Under the pieces are notes generated by a model. The model did not search any database and had not been told where the DNA came from. It was given only the letters and a program-made list of their open reading frames with translations. Position numbers and translations under genes: made by a program. Shown one piece after another: positions 33,660-42,859 of a DNA stretch of 64,000 bases. The stretch comes from an uncultured Eubacteriales bacterium. GTDB lineage: Bacteria > Bacillota > Clostridia > UBA1381 > UMGS1253. Positions within the stretch are counted from its first letter, which is position 1. Every line of letters begins with the position of its first letter. The stretch spans positions 1 to 64,000 of the forward strand of contig CABUKE010000002.1 in the NCBI GenBank assembly GCA_902492065.1, read 5' to 3'.

Positions 33660-34664
33660 ATGAGTAAGTTTTTGGAAAGAATCAAGGAGCGCGCAAAGGC
33701 GGATAAAAAGACGATTGTCCTTGCCGAAGGCGAGGAGATGCGTACCGTTGTTGCGGCGGACAAAATCCTGAAGGAAGGGATTGCAAACATTATCCTGCTC
33801 GGGAACAAAGACAAAATTAACGAGCTGGCAAAAGGGCTTGATATTTCTGCGGCGACGATTATCGACCCGCTGACGGACGCGCGCCGCGCAGAGTTTGTTG
33901 AAAAGTTTTACGAAATGCGTAAGGCAAAGGGCATGACGCCGGAAAAGGCGGAGGAAACGCTCAAGAGCGTGCTCTACTATGGCGTCATGATGGTGAAGGA
34001 AGGGCTTGCTGACGGTATGGTTGCCGGCGCGGTGAACGCAACGTCGAACGTGCTGCGCCCATGCTTGCAGATTTTAAAGACTGCGCCGGGGACGAAGCTC
34101 GTATCCGCGTTCTTTGTTATGGTTGTTCCGGACTGTGAATACGGTCACAATGGTACGTTTATTTATGCAGATTCCGGCCTGAACGAGAATCCGGACGCGG
34201 ACGCTGTAAGCGAGATTGCAATTTCCTCAGCAAAGTCGTTTAAGGACTTGATTGAGGCGGATCCTGTGATTGCCATGATGAGCTATTCGACCTACGGCAG
34301 CGCAAAGAGCGAGCTGGTTGATAAAATGGTACTTGCGACAAAGCTTGCAAAAGAGAAACGGCCCGACCTGTTGCTTGACGGTGAATTGCAGGCCGACGCT
34401 GCAATTGTGCCGGAAATCGGCCAGTCGAAGGCGCCGGGTTCTCCGGTTGCCGGTAAGGCAAACGTACTCGTTTTCCCGGATCTGAACGTGGGCAATATTG
34501 CCTATAAACTGACACAGCGCCTTGCGAAAGCGGAGGCTTACGGGCCAATCACACAGGGCATTGCAAAGCCGGTCAACGACCTGTCGCGCGGATGCAGTGC
34601 AGACGATATTGTTGGCGTATGTGCAATTACTTGTGTACAGGCGCAGATGCGGGAGAGTAACTGA
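33660..34664 (+). CDS. pta: Phosphate acetyltransferase
   Basis: Pta, 334 aa, converts acetyl-CoA and phosphate to acetyl phosphate. It is the short form without the N-terminal DRTGG/P-loop regions. Motifs are KTIVLAEGEEMRTVVAADKIL, GLADGMVAGAVNATSNVLRP, SYSTYGSAKSELVDKM, DGELQADAAIVPEIGQSKAPGSPVAGKAN (read over the domain at ~245-275) and FPDLNVGNIAYKL. The start is ATG 33660 with GGAGG 9 nt upstream; an earlier in-frame ATG at 33612 lies close to the -10 box. Paired with ackA 37 nt downstream for substrate-level phosphorylation. Confidence 0.97.
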   Translation: MSKFLERIKERAKADKKTIVLAEGEEMRTVVAADKILKEGIANIILLGNKDKINELAKGLDISAATIIDPLTDARRAEFVEKFYEMRKAKGMTPEKAEETLKSVLYYGVMMVKEGLADGMVAGAVNATSNVLRPCLQILKTAPGTKLVSAFFVMVVPDCEYGHNGTFIYADSGLNENPDADAVSEIAISSAKSFKDLIEADPVIAMMSYSTYGSAKSELVDKMVLATKLAKEKRPDLLLDGELQADAAIVPEIGQSKAPGSPVAGKANVLVFPDLNVGNIAYKLTQRLAKAEAYGPITQGIAKPVNDLSRGCSADDIVGVCAITCVQAQMRESN

Positions 34665-34701
34665 TTGTTTTAAGAATATAAAAAAGGATGTGCCACAGTA
34701 A

Positions 34702-35898
34702 ATGAAGGTATTAGTAATCAATGCGGGGAGTTCCTCGCTGAAGTATCAGCTTATCAATACAGACAATAACGACGTTATCGCAAAGGGTGTTTGCGAGCGC
34801 ATTGGGATTGAGGGGTCCAACCTGACCCATAAGCCGGCGGGGAAAGAGGAAGCCAAAATCACAGAGCCGATGGCGAACCACGCCGACGCAATCAAGCTTG
34901 TCATTGCTGCGCTCCTGGACGAAAAGCACGGCGTCATCAAGAGCATGGACGAGATTGGCGCAGTTGGACATCGGGTTGTTCATGGGGGCGAATACTTTAA
35001 TAAATCGGTTATCATCGACGATTCGGTGAAAAAGGCAATTGAGGCTTGTATCGACCTTGCGCCGCTGCATAACCCGGCAAACCTGACGGGAATCAAAGCG
35101 TGCGAGGAAGTAATGCCGGGCGTACCACAGGTTGCGGTATTTGATACGGCGTTCCATCAGACAATGGAGCCAAAGGCGTATCTGTACGCAATTCCGTACG
35201 AGCTGTACCAGAAGGACAAAATTCGTAAATACGGCTTCCACGGGACAAGCCACAAATACGTTGCAAACCGTGCGGCACAGATGCTTGGCCGCCCGATTGA
35301 GGAGCTCAAGCTTGTGACGTTCCATCTGGGGAACGGGTCGTCTGTTACAGCGGTTGACGGCGGCAAGTCGGTTGATACGTCCATGGGCTTTACGCCCCTT
35401 TCCGGCGTAATCATGGGGACGCGCAGCGGCGTGATTGACCCTGCTATTATTCCGTACATTATGGATAAAGAGCACCTGGGGATTAAGGAAGTGGACAAGC
35501 TGCTCAATAAGGAGTCTGGCGTACTCGGCATTTCCGGCATCAGCAGCGACTTCCGCGATTTGACAAAGGAAGCGGAGGAAGGCAACGAGCGGGCAAAGCT
35601 GGCGCTCGATATGTTCGTATACTCCGTGAAGCGTTACCTTGGCTTCTATGCCTGTGCGATGGGCGGCGTAGATGCAGTTGTGTTTACAGCCGGTATCGGT
35701 GAAAACAACGGTGAAATTCGTGCGGCGATTATGGAAGGCATGGAGTTCTTAGGCGCGGAGATTGATTTGGAAAAGAACAAGGGCCGCGGTGAGATTGACA
35801 TTTCTGCGGATGGGGCAAAAGTAAAGACACTTGTCATCCCGACGAATGAAGAGTTGATGATTGCGCTGGATACAAAGGCGCTTGTAGAAGGTAAGTAA
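34702..35898 (+). CDS. ackA: Acetate kinase
   Basis: AckA, 398 aa, makes acetate and ATP from acetyl phosphate. Motifs are [96 protein letters not shown] and [15 protein letters not shown], covering all ASKHA phosphate and nucleotide loops. The ribosome binding site AAAGGA is slightly far from the ATG (~13 nt). It ends with a bidirectional terminator. Confidence 0.97.
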   Translation: MKVLVINAGSSSLKYQLINTDNNDVIAKGVCERIGIEGSNLTHKPAGKEEAKITEPMANHADAIKLVIAALLDEKHGVIKSMDEIGAVGHRVVHGGEYFNKSVIIDDSVKKAIEACIDLAPLHNPANLTGIKACEEVMPGVPQVAVFDTAFHQTMEPKAYLYAIPYELYQKDKIRKYGFHGTSHKYVANRAAQMLGRPIEELKLVTFHLGNGSSVTAVDGGKSVDTSMGFTPLSGVIMGTRSGVIDPAIIPYIMDKEHLGIKEVDKLLNKESGVLGISGISSDFRDLTKEAEEGNERAKLALDMFVYSVKRYLGFYACAMGGVDAVVFTAGIGENNGEIRAAIMEGMEFLGAEIDLEKNKGRGEIDISADGAKVKTLVIPTNEELMIALDTKALVEGK

Positions 35899-35912
35899 GC
35901 TTTTATAAAATG

Positions 35913-35941
35913 AAAAGCCCTGCATTTTGCAGGGCCTTTTG
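35913..35941. terminator. Terminator between ackA and the GGDEF gene
   Basis: AAAAGCCCTGC pairs with GCAGGGCCTTTT around ATTTT. A and T runs flank it on both strands, which suits the converging genes. Confidence 0.9.
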
Positions 35942-35947
35942 TTATTG

Positions 35948-37060
35948 TTATTTGTTTTCCGATATTCCTTTTGCTTGATACATGCGTTCGTCGGCTACCG
36001 AAATCAAATCATGAAGTGTCGCTGCATCAGAAGGATAATCAGCCCGTCCAATACTGAGTCCCTTGAAGGATACATTGCCGCAGCAGATACCAGCATCAAA
36101 TTTTTCTATTTTTTCATAAATCAAACGGCCATGTGTTTTAGTTTCATAGAGAAAAACAAATTCATCCCCCGAAATCCGGTAGACTGTGCCAACATAGGAA
36201 AAATGGGTGGAAAATCTATCCGAAAAATGTTTCAAATATTGATCTCCTGTTAGATGTCCGTACTCGTCATTTATGGACTTGAAATTGTCCAAATCCATAA
36301 AAATAATTGTAAAGGAAGTGCGGTTGTCGATTTGTTCCTGTATATCCTCGAAAAAGGCTTTGCGGTTTTTCAGACCGGTTAGGGCATCCAATCTAGATGC
36401 TCGCTCAAGTTCAAGCGTGCTCTGATTGGCACGACTAAAGGAGTAGAATAGGTTATAGGTCATTAGTGCATTTGCGGCTAACAACAACAAAACGACTGTT
36501 TTGACAATATGAGGGGTTTCAACAGTCAACGAATAATTGAATAACACGACAAACACAAACCATAAAAGGCCAAGCTGAAGCAACGTGTTGCTGTTTTTTC
36601 CATCTGCATTTTTAATAATATATAAAAATCTTTCTTTGATAAATTTTAAAAATGGGAATAATGTCAATCCATACAGCACAGTTTGGATAACAAATGCACA
36701 AGAATCCAAATATACAGGCGGGAAAAGTCTCGCTGTTTGAACAGATAATGAAAATACTATCATGGTATAAACCCAAGCCGAGCATATTATGGAAATAGTG
36801 TACTTTATTGATTGCTTATATACTATGCTGAGCGGGAACAGATAAGTCATTCCAAGAAAAATTGGAAGTCCGCCGCCTGTTCCGTAATTAGGCGTATCTT
36901 TTAACAAAAAAATTGACAATCCAACCACAAGAATGGTATAAGCAGCATTTACTAAAATGATTACAGGTACGGATGTCCTTTTTTTGGAACACATATGTGT
37001 TGTATAGAGATTTACGCATATCATTTCCAATAATATGAAAATATGAAAAACATATTTCAT
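35948..37060 (-). CDS. Membrane-bound GGDEF-domain protein (putative diguanylate cyclase)
   Basis: A 370-aa protein. Residues 1-~210 contain six or so hydrophobic helices, the first at the very N-terminus. Residues ~215-370 form a GGDEF domain: LDALTGLKNRKAFFEDI, FTIIFMDLDNFKSINDEYGHLTGD, VYRISGDEFVFLY, and ADERMYQAKG at the end. The signature reads SGDEF instead of GGDEF. The Asp-Glu pair is kept, so cyclase activity is possible but not assured. No RxxD inhibitory site is seen in the usual position. It would make c-di-GMP from GTP in response to an unknown membrane signal. Codon use is more A/T-rich than in ackA or ddl. Confidence 0.9.
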   Translation of the reverse strand: MKYVFHIFILLEMICVNLYTTHMCSKKRTSVPVIILVNAAYTILVVGLSIFLLKDTPNYGTGGGLPIFLGMTYLFPLSIVYKQSIKYTISIICSAWVYTMIVFSLSVQTARLFPPVYLDSCAFVIQTVLYGLTLFPFLKFIKERFLYIIKNADGKNSNTLLQLGLLWFVFVVLFNYSLTVETPHIVKTVVLLLLAANALMTYNLFYSFSRANQSTLELERASRLDALTGLKNRKAFFEDIQEQIDNRTSFTIIFMDLDNFKSINDEYGHLTGDQYLKHFSDRFSTHFSYVGTVYRISGDEFVFLYETKTHGRLIYEKIEKFDAGICCGNVSFKGLSIGRADYPSDAATLHDLISVADERMYQAKGISENK

Positions 37061-37175
37061 TTTAAATCACCTTGTTTTTGAATACTTTGCACTTTATTAT
37101 ACGATATTTTTTGTTTATATGCAAGTATAACGATATATGTGTTTATTACCAAATTATAAAATCTCGGATTTTATC

Positions 37176-37204
37176 TTGCAAAACAGGCGCATAAGGAGTA
37201 CAAT
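37176..37204 (+). promoter_or_regulatory. ddl promoter
   Basis: TTGCAA (37176-37181), 17 bp, TACAAT (37199-37204), ~55 bp upstream of the ddl start. Confidence 0.75.
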
Positions 37205-37264
37205 ATAGGAGTATATCTGTAATTGGGCCAGTATGTGGCCGATTCTGATTTAGGAGGAACATAG

Positions 37265-38356
37265 ATGTCAGATAAAAGGAAAAAAGTTTGCGTCATATTT
37301 GGCGGGCAGTCGTCGGAACATGAAATCTCACGGGTTTCAGCGGCGTCTGTTATCAACCATTTAGATAAAGAAAAATATAAGGTTATTATGCTGGGGATTA
37401 CCAAAAAGGGGAAGTGGTATCTCTACAGCGGTAAGGTTGAGAATTTACATAACGGTGCTTGGGAAGAAGATAAGAAGCATTTAAAACCGGCGGTTTTGTC
37501 GCCGTCAAGCCGCGACAAGGGATTGCTGATTGAAGGCGAAGGCGGAAAGCTGCGCCATATGCGCATAGATGTGATTTTTCCGGTTTTGCACGGCATGTAC
37601 GGCGAGGACGGGACGGTGCAGGGCCTGTTTGAGCTGAGCGGCCTTCCATACGTGGGGTGCGGTGTGCTGGCGTCGAGCGTTGGCATGAACAAAATCTATA
37701 TGAAATATATGTTTGAAAAGGCGGGTCTGACACAGGCGAAGTGGCTGCCGTTTTATACAAAGGATTTTGCACACATTGACGAGATGGCGGAGCAGATTGA
37801 GAAAGAGCTTGGCTATCCCTGTTTTATCAAACCGGCCAATGCTGGAAGCTCGGTCGGGATTACAAGGGCGGAGAACCGGCAGGAGGTACTCGCCGGCCTG
37901 CGTCTTGCGGCGGAGCACGACCGGCAGATTGTCGTGGAGGAGGCCGTTGTCGGGCGAGAGGTTGAGTGCTCTGTGCTGGGCAATGCGTCGGAAACCGACG
38001 GTGTGCGCGCCTCAGCGGTAGGAGAGGTCGTTTCGGCTGTCGGGTTTTACGACTATGAGGAAAAGTATAAGACGGACACAGCGGAGCTTGTGATTCCGGC
38101 AAAACTCGATACTGCGGTGTCGGACCGGATTCGGGAATGTGCGTGTACTGCCTTTTGCGCGATAGACGGCGCGGGCCTGTCGCGCGTGGACTTCTTTGTG
38201 CGGGCGCGTGACGGTGCAGTTGTCATCAATGAAATCAATACGCTGCCGGGCTTTACGTCGATTAGTATGTATGCGGCGCTGTGGAATGTGAGCGGCCTGC
38301 CGTACGGTGCGCTGCTCGACGAGTTGATTGCGCTTGCATATACGAGGCAGAAATAG
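37265..38356 (+). CDS. ddl: D-alanine-D-alanine ligase
   Basis: Ddl, 363 aa, ATP-grasp enzyme giving D-Ala-D-Ala for peptidoglycan. The N-terminal motif is VCVIFGGQSSEHEIS, then FPVLHGMYGEDGTVQGLFEL, PYVGCGVLASSVGMNK, CFIKPANAGSSVGITRA, SRVDFFVR and NEINTLPGFTSISMYA. The loop reads YDYEEKYKTDTAELVIPA; a Tyr-Tyr-like or Lys-Tyr variant at the ligase specificity site would be needed for D-Ala-D-Lac, and the usual YDYxxKY form suggests D-Ala-D-Ala. The ribosome binding site is TTAGGAGGAAC. Followed 17 bp later by murI. Confidence 0.96.
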   Translation: MSDKRKKVCVIFGGQSSEHEISRVSAASVINHLDKEKYKVIMLGITKKGKWYLYSGKVENLHNGAWEEDKKHLKPAVLSPSSRDKGLLIEGEGGKLRHMRIDVIFPVLHGMYGEDGTVQGLFELSGLPYVGCGVLASSVGMNKIYMKYMFEKAGLTQAKWLPFYTKDFAHIDEMAEQIEKELGYPCFIKPANAGSSVGITRAENRQEVLAGLRLAAEHDRQIVVEEAVVGREVECSVLGNASETDGVRASAVGEVVSAVGFYDYEEKYKTDTAELVIPAKLDTAVSDRIRECACTAFCAIDGAGLSRVDFFVRARDGAVVINEINTLPGFTSISMYAALWNVSGLPYGALLDELIALAYTRQK

Positions 38357-38373
38357 AGGATTTGGAGGACAGA

Positions 38374-39213
38374 ATGGATAACCGGGCGATTGGCGTATTT
38401 GATTCCGGCCTCGGCGGGCTTACGGCGGTAAAGCAGCTTATGGACCTGCTGCCGGAGGAGGATATCATTTATTTTGGCGATACGGGGCGTGTTCCATATG
38501 GGACGCGCTCCAAAGAAACGATTATAAAGTACACCTTGCAGGATATTAACTTTTTAAAGACATTTCCAATCAAAATGATTGTCGTTGCGTGCGGCACGGC
38601 GAGTACGGTTGCACTCCCGGTGCTCCAAGACAGGGTTGACCTGCCGATGGTCGGCGTACTGTCTGAGGCGGTTGCAAGTGCGGTACGGCAGACGAAAAAT
38701 AACAAAATCGGTATAGCCGCTACACCGGCAACTATAAAAAGCGGTGCGTTTGAACGGGCAATCCATGCGGTTTCGCCGCAGGCGCAGACGTATGCAAAGG
38801 CGTGTCCGCTGTTTGTCCCGCTTGTGGAGAATGGACATTTTAACACGCAGGTGGCTGAGCTTGTCGCACGTGAGTATTTAGAACCGCTTAAGGCTGCGGG
38901 CATTGATACGCTGATAATGGGATGTACCCATTACCCGCTTCTAAACCGCGTCGTTGGCCGCATCATGGGGCCGCAGGTGACACTGATTAACGTAGGTGAG
39001 GAAACGGCAAAATATGTGGACCGCTGCCTGACGGAGCGGGATATGCGCGCCGAACCGGGAAGAACGGGAAAATACAGCTATTTTGTGAGCGACAGCGTTG
39101 AAAACTTTTCTCATCTGGGAAGTATGTTTTTACAGCGCGAAATTGGAGAGATGGTGAATTTGGTTGACATTGAAAAATACGAATGCGACAGTCCGTGTCC
39201 GCTCGAGCGTTGA
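38374..39213 (+). CDS. murI: Glutamate racemase
   Basis: MurI, 279 aa, supplies D-glutamate for cell wall synthesis. The two catalytic cysteines are in VVACGTASTVALP and IMGCTHYPLL. The N-terminal GVFDSGLGGLTAVK, FGDTGRVPYGTRS and the central VSEAVASAVRQT are conserved. The start is ATG 38374 with TTGGAGG; the longer in-frame reading from 38281 lies inside ddl. Its 3' end overlaps the DUF1934 gene by 50 bp. Confidence 0.96.
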   Translation: MDNRAIGVFDSGLGGLTAVKQLMDLLPEEDIIYFGDTGRVPYGTRSKETIIKYTLQDINFLKTFPIKMIVVACGTASTVALPVLQDRVDLPMVGVLSEAVASAVRQTKNNKIGIAATPATIKSGAFERAIHAVSPQAQTYAKACPLFVPLVENGHFNTQVAELVAREYLEPLKAAGIDTLIMGCTHYPLLNRVVGRIMGPQVTLINVGEETAKYVDRCLTERDMRAEPGRTGKYSYFVSDSVENFSHLGSMFLQREIGEMVNLVDIEKYECDSPCPLER

Positions 39214-39592
39214 CACAGACGGTGAAGTGACGCAGATGGATGTAATTGCTGACGCGCGTTATGCGCACCGGAATGGGAAATATTATATTATATATGAGGA
39301 ATCCGGCCTCAGTGAGATGCGCGGCTGCATTACAACAGTAAAGGTGGAGGAAGATGGCCGGGTGTGGGTCAAGCGCAGCGGCGCAATTGACACTAATATG
39401 TGTTACGAGGTCGGGCATACCCATTCCTGCGTCTATGAGTTTGACTTTGGCAGTATCACAATGGAAACGCATGCGACGCAGATAGACGTGGCCCTGTCGC
39501 CGGAGGGCGGCCAGATTGATATGCACTACCGTCTTGACATGGGCGCTGTAAAGTCGGACAACCATTTAAACATAAGCATAAAGGAGAAGTAA
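39164..39592 (+). CDS. DUF1934 (YwiB-like) beta-barrel protein
   Basis: A 142-aa protein of the DUF1934 family, a small lipocalin-like beta-barrel of unknown function often placed just before argS in Bacillota. Visible family features are TVRVRSSVDTDGEVTQMDV, YYIIYEESGLSEM, VKRSGAIDTNMCYEVG and VALSPEGGQIDMHYRLDMG. The start is a TTG at 39164 with GGTGA 6 nt upstream, inside murI. An ATG 36 codons later would remove the first strands of the barrel. The stop is one base from the argS start. Confidence 0.85.
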   Translation: MTLKNTNATVRVRSSVDTDGEVTQMDVIADARYAHRNGKYYIIYEESGLSEMRGCITTVKVEEDGRVWVKRSGAIDTNMCYEVGHTHSCVYEFDFGSITMETHATQIDVALSPEGGQIDMHYRLDMGAVKSDNHLNISIKEK

Positions 39593-39593
39593 A

Positions 39594-41288
39594 ATGGCGA
39601 AAACAATCATTGAGAGCCTTCGGGAAGAATTAATTGAAAAGACAAAAAGTGCTTTCGACGCAGCGGTTGCCGCGGGGGAACTTGACGCGGCGGACGGCCT
39701 TACGGTAAATCTTGAGGAGCCGCGTGAGAAGGCGCACGGCGACTATTCGACCAATCTGGCGATGACGCTGGCAAAGCAGCTTCGCAAGCCGCCGCGCGTG
39801 ATTGCGGAGGCGATTGTCGAACATATGGAAACGGGCGATCTCATTGAAAAGTGTGAGGTTGCGGGCGCAGGGTTTATCAATTTTTATTTAAACGATGCGT
39901 GGCTGTACCCGGTCATCGGCGCGATTGAAGCGCAGGGGAAAGATTACGGGAAGTCCGACCTCGGAAAAGGGAAGAAATATATGGTCGAGTACGTGTCCGC
40001 CAACCCGACCGGCCCAATGCACATGGGCAACGCGCGCGGCGGCGCGCTGGGCGACTGTCTGGCAGAGGTGTTGAGCTGGGCGGGCTACGACGTGACGCGC
40101 GAGTTTTATATCAACGACGCGGGCAATCAGATTGAAAAGTTTGCAAATTCGCTCAATGCACGCTATTTGCAGATTTATCTGGGCGAGGACGCGGTGGCAT
40201 TTCCAGAGGATGGCTATCAGGGCAGCGACATTACCGAGCATGCGCAGGCATTTGCAAAGATACACGGCGACAAGTATGTACACGCATCCGAGCAGGAACG
40301 CAAGGATGCGCTCGTCGACTATGCGCTGGAAAAGAACATTGCCGCGCTCAAGCGCGATTTGGAAACGTACCGGATCAACTATGACGTGTGGTTCCGCGAA
40401 AGCGAGCTGCACAACTCCGGCGCGGTAGCAGATACGATTGATTTGTTCAAAAAGAGCGGGCATACGTATGAGCAGGACGGCGCGCTGTGGTTCAAGTCGA
40501 CAGATTTCGGCGAAGAAAAGGACAATGTGCTCGTCCGGGCAAACGGCATTCCGACCTATTTTGCCGCCGATGTGGCGTATCACCGCAATAAGATCCAAGA
40601 GCGCGGATTCGACAAGGCGATAGATATTTGGGGCGCAGACCATTATGGCCATGTAGCACGGATGAAGAACGCGCTCAAAGCGATTGGGATTGATTCGGAC
40701 AAGCTCGACGTGATTATTATGCAGCTTGTTCGTCTGATGCAGGACGGCGAGATTGTGCGGATGTCGAAGCGGACGGGCAAGGCGGTAACGCTCTCTGACC
40801 TTCTGGAAGATACGAGCGTGGATGCGGCGCGGTTCTTCTTTAACATGCGGCAGGCGGACAGCCACATGGTGTTTGACCTTGACTTGGCCGTTGCGGAATC
40901 GAGCGAGAATCCGGTCTACTATGTTCAGTACGCGCACGCGCGCATGTGCAGCATTCTTACACTTCTGCGTGAGGAGGGCGTGAGCGTGAAGCCAGCTTCT
41001 GAGCTAGACTTGTCACTGCTGTGTGAGGAATACGAAAAGGAACTTTTGAAAAAGCTTTGCGATTTGCCGGAGGAGATTAAAACAGCGGCGCTTACCTATG
41101 AACCGAGCCGTATGACGCGCTATTGCATTGACCTGGCCGCGCTGTTCCATACGTTTTATAACCATTGTCAGGTTCGGCAGGAGAACAAAGCGTTGATGGA
41201 TGCTCGGCTCAAGCTAGTGGACAGCGTCCGCATTGTACTCGAAAATGTGCTCTCCATGCTGTCAATCAGCGCGCCGGAGCGCATGTAA
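39594..41288 (+). CDS. argS: Arginyl-tRNA synthetase
   Basis: ArgS, 564 aa, class I. It has an N-terminal Add-1 domain (residues 1-~115), the HIGH-type motif NPTGPMHMGNARGGALGD, the KMSKS-like loop IVRMSKRTGKAV, and a C-terminal DALR anticodon-binding domain (YVQYAHARMCSIL to the end). Many ArgS enzymes lack a standard KMSKS; this one keeps RMSKR. The ribosome binding site AAGGAGAAG lies at the end of the DUF1934 gene. Confidence 0.97.
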   Translation: MAKTIIESLREELIEKTKSAFDAAVAAGELDAADGLTVNLEEPREKAHGDYSTNLAMTLAKQLRKPPRVIAEAIVEHMETGDLIEKCEVAGAGFINFYLNDAWLYPVIGAIEAQGKDYGKSDLGKGKKYMVEYVSANPTGPMHMGNARGGALGDCLAEVLSWAGYDVTREFYINDAGNQIEKFANSLNARYLQIYLGEDAVAFPEDGYQGSDITEHAQAFAKIHGDKYVHASEQERKDALVDYALEKNIAALKRDLETYRINYDVWFRESELHNSGAVADTIDLFKKSGHTYEQDGALWFKSTDFGEEKDNVLVRANGIPTYFAADVAYHRNKIQERGFDKAIDIWGADHYGHVARMKNALKAIGIDSDKLDVIIMQLVRLMQDGEIVRMSKRTGKAVTLSDLLEDTSVDAARFFFNMRQADSHMVFDLDLAVAESSENPVYYVQYAHARMCSILTLLREEGVSVKPASELDLSLLCEEYEKELLKKLCDLPEEIKTAALTYEPSRMTRYCIDLAALFHTFYNHCQVRQENKALMDARLKLVDSVRIVLENVLSMLSISAPERM

Positions 41289-41336
41289 TTATACTATGAG
41301 AAAGATAAGGTCGGGATAAGAAACGAGGTGCTACAG

Positions 41337-42797
41337 ATGAATAAAATGATGAAACGGTTTGTGGCGGCGCTGCTGGCGCTGACGATTGTGTTTACGGTGC
41401 CGGTTTTTGCGGAGGATAACCTCAAGTACATACCGGAGTCGGACGAGGCAAAGTTTTTCAACATGGTGGCGTCAGACCTGATACAGCTTTACCAGTTTGA
41501 TATTACAAAAGACCAGCTTTTGACAAGGACGCTGACAAACCTGCTAAACAGTGACCCGGAGGCGCTTGATTCCTTTTTGCGGGCGCTGTTCAACAGCCTT
41601 GACCCTTACAGCGAGTTTTATACGCCAGAGGAGTACGAGGAGATGATGCAGTCGCTTGAAAATGTAACGGGCGGCATTGGCGTACAAATGACGAAGGGGG
41701 CCCAGTACGTGGAAGTGGTAAATGTTCTGGAGGGTTCCACTGCGCTGGAAGCAGGAGTGCAGGTCGGTGATAAGATTGTTAAAGTCGACGGGGAAAACAT
41801 GGTTGGTAAGGGAACAGAGTATATTAGCAACAAGATTAAAGGCGAGATTGGCACAGATGTTGTCCTAACAGTCCAGCGCGGAAACGAAACGCTTGACATT
41901 ACGGTTACGCGCGGGCAACTGGTCGATAAAACGGTAGAATATGGGTTAGTCGGCGAGGATGTTGGCTATCTGTACATTCTTTCTTTTTCAAGCGCAACAG
42001 ACAGCGAGGTAGCACAGGCACTTGCAGAGTTTGATTCGCTCGGCATTACAAAGATTATCTTGGACTTGCGCAATAATCCGGGCGGTTATGTCGATACGGC
42101 GGTGAATGTGGCAAAATATTTTGTACCGGAAGGCACAATTGTGACGCATTATACGAAATATAATGATTATACAGAGGAGTATCGCTCCGACCTGAAAGAA
42201 ACAAAATATGAACTCGTTACACTGGTAAACGAATATACAGCCAGTGCTGCGGAGATACTGGCCAGCGCACTGCAAGACTCCGGAGCCTCGAAGCTGATTG
42301 GAAAACAGACCTATGGCAAGGCGGTAACACAGGCTATGCTGGGGCTGTATGGTGGGCGTATGTGTAAGGTAACGTCCGGGGAGTACATTACCAGAAACGG
42401 CAAAAAAATCAATAATATTGGTATTATTCCAGACAAAACGGTGAGCAATCGCGTGCTGCCATTTGAACAGACTAACGCAGGTACAATGAAGTATGCGCCG
42501 TCCTACCAGGAAGGCGATATTGATGAGGGTATTTATCTGGCGAAACTTCGGCTTGAGGTACTTGGCTATGACGCAGGTGTTAGAAATGAGGAATTTGATG
42601 AGGCTATGAAATATGCGGTTATGGCATATCAGGAGGACAAAGGGCTGGAGGCAACCGGCGTGCTTGATATCAATACGCAGATTTGTATGGAAGGTGATGT
42701 CAGCGGCTTGGAAGTATTGATTGATAACCAGGCTGCGGCGGCGTTCGACTATTTTGGTTTGACGTATACGGGGTTTATGGCTGGCGGAGTAAAATAA
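41337..42797 (+). CDS. C-terminal processing peptidase, S41 family
   Basis: A 486-aa secreted serine protease. A signal peptide is seen at residues 1-~24 (MMKRFVAALLALTIVFTVPVFA). A PDZ domain follows (~95-185: GGIGVQMTKGAQYVEVV, STALEAGVQVGDKIVKVDG), then the S41 core with the Ser-Lys dyad (Ser in NEYTASAAEILASAL, Lys in KQTYGKAVTQ), and a C-terminal peptidoglycan-binding domain (~385-450: LRLEVLGYDAG, MAYQEDKGLEATGVLD). It probably trims cell-wall or envelope proteins. The start is ATG 41337 with CGAGGTG before it. Confidence 0.93.
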   Translation: MNKMMKRFVAALLALTIVFTVPVFAEDNLKYIPESDEAKFFNMVASDLIQLYQFDITKDQLLTRTLTNLLNSDPEALDSFLRALFNSLDPYSEFYTPEEYEEMMQSLENVTGGIGVQMTKGAQYVEVVNVLEGSTALEAGVQVGDKIVKVDGENMVGKGTEYISNKIKGEIGTDVVLTVQRGNETLDITVTRGQLVDKTVEYGLVGEDVGYLYILSFSSATDSEVAQALAEFDSLGITKIILDLRNNPGGYVDTAVNVAKYFVPEGTIVTHYTKYNDYTEEYRSDLKETKYELVTLVNEYTASAAEILASALQDSGASKLIGKQTYGKAVTQAMLGLYGGRMCKVTSGEYITRNGKKINNIGIIPDKTVSNRVLPFEQTNAGTMKYAPSYQEGDIDEGIYLAKLRLEVLGYDAGVRNEEFDEAMKYAVMAYQEDKGLEATGVLDINTQICMEGDVSGLEVLIDNQAAAAFDYFGLTYTGFMAGGVK

Positions 42798-42811
42798 CTT
42801 AAGAATATAAT

Positions 42812-42844
42812 AAAACAGCGGTGCTTTTTAGCATCGCTGTTTTT
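42812..42844. terminator. Terminator between the CtpA-type protease and PBP genes
   Basis: AAAACAGCGGTGC pairs with GCATCGCTGTTTTT (one G-T) around TTTTTA. A/T runs on both sides make it usable by the converging PBP gene. Confidence 0.88.
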
Positions 42845-42859
42845 ATGTTTATACAAAGA

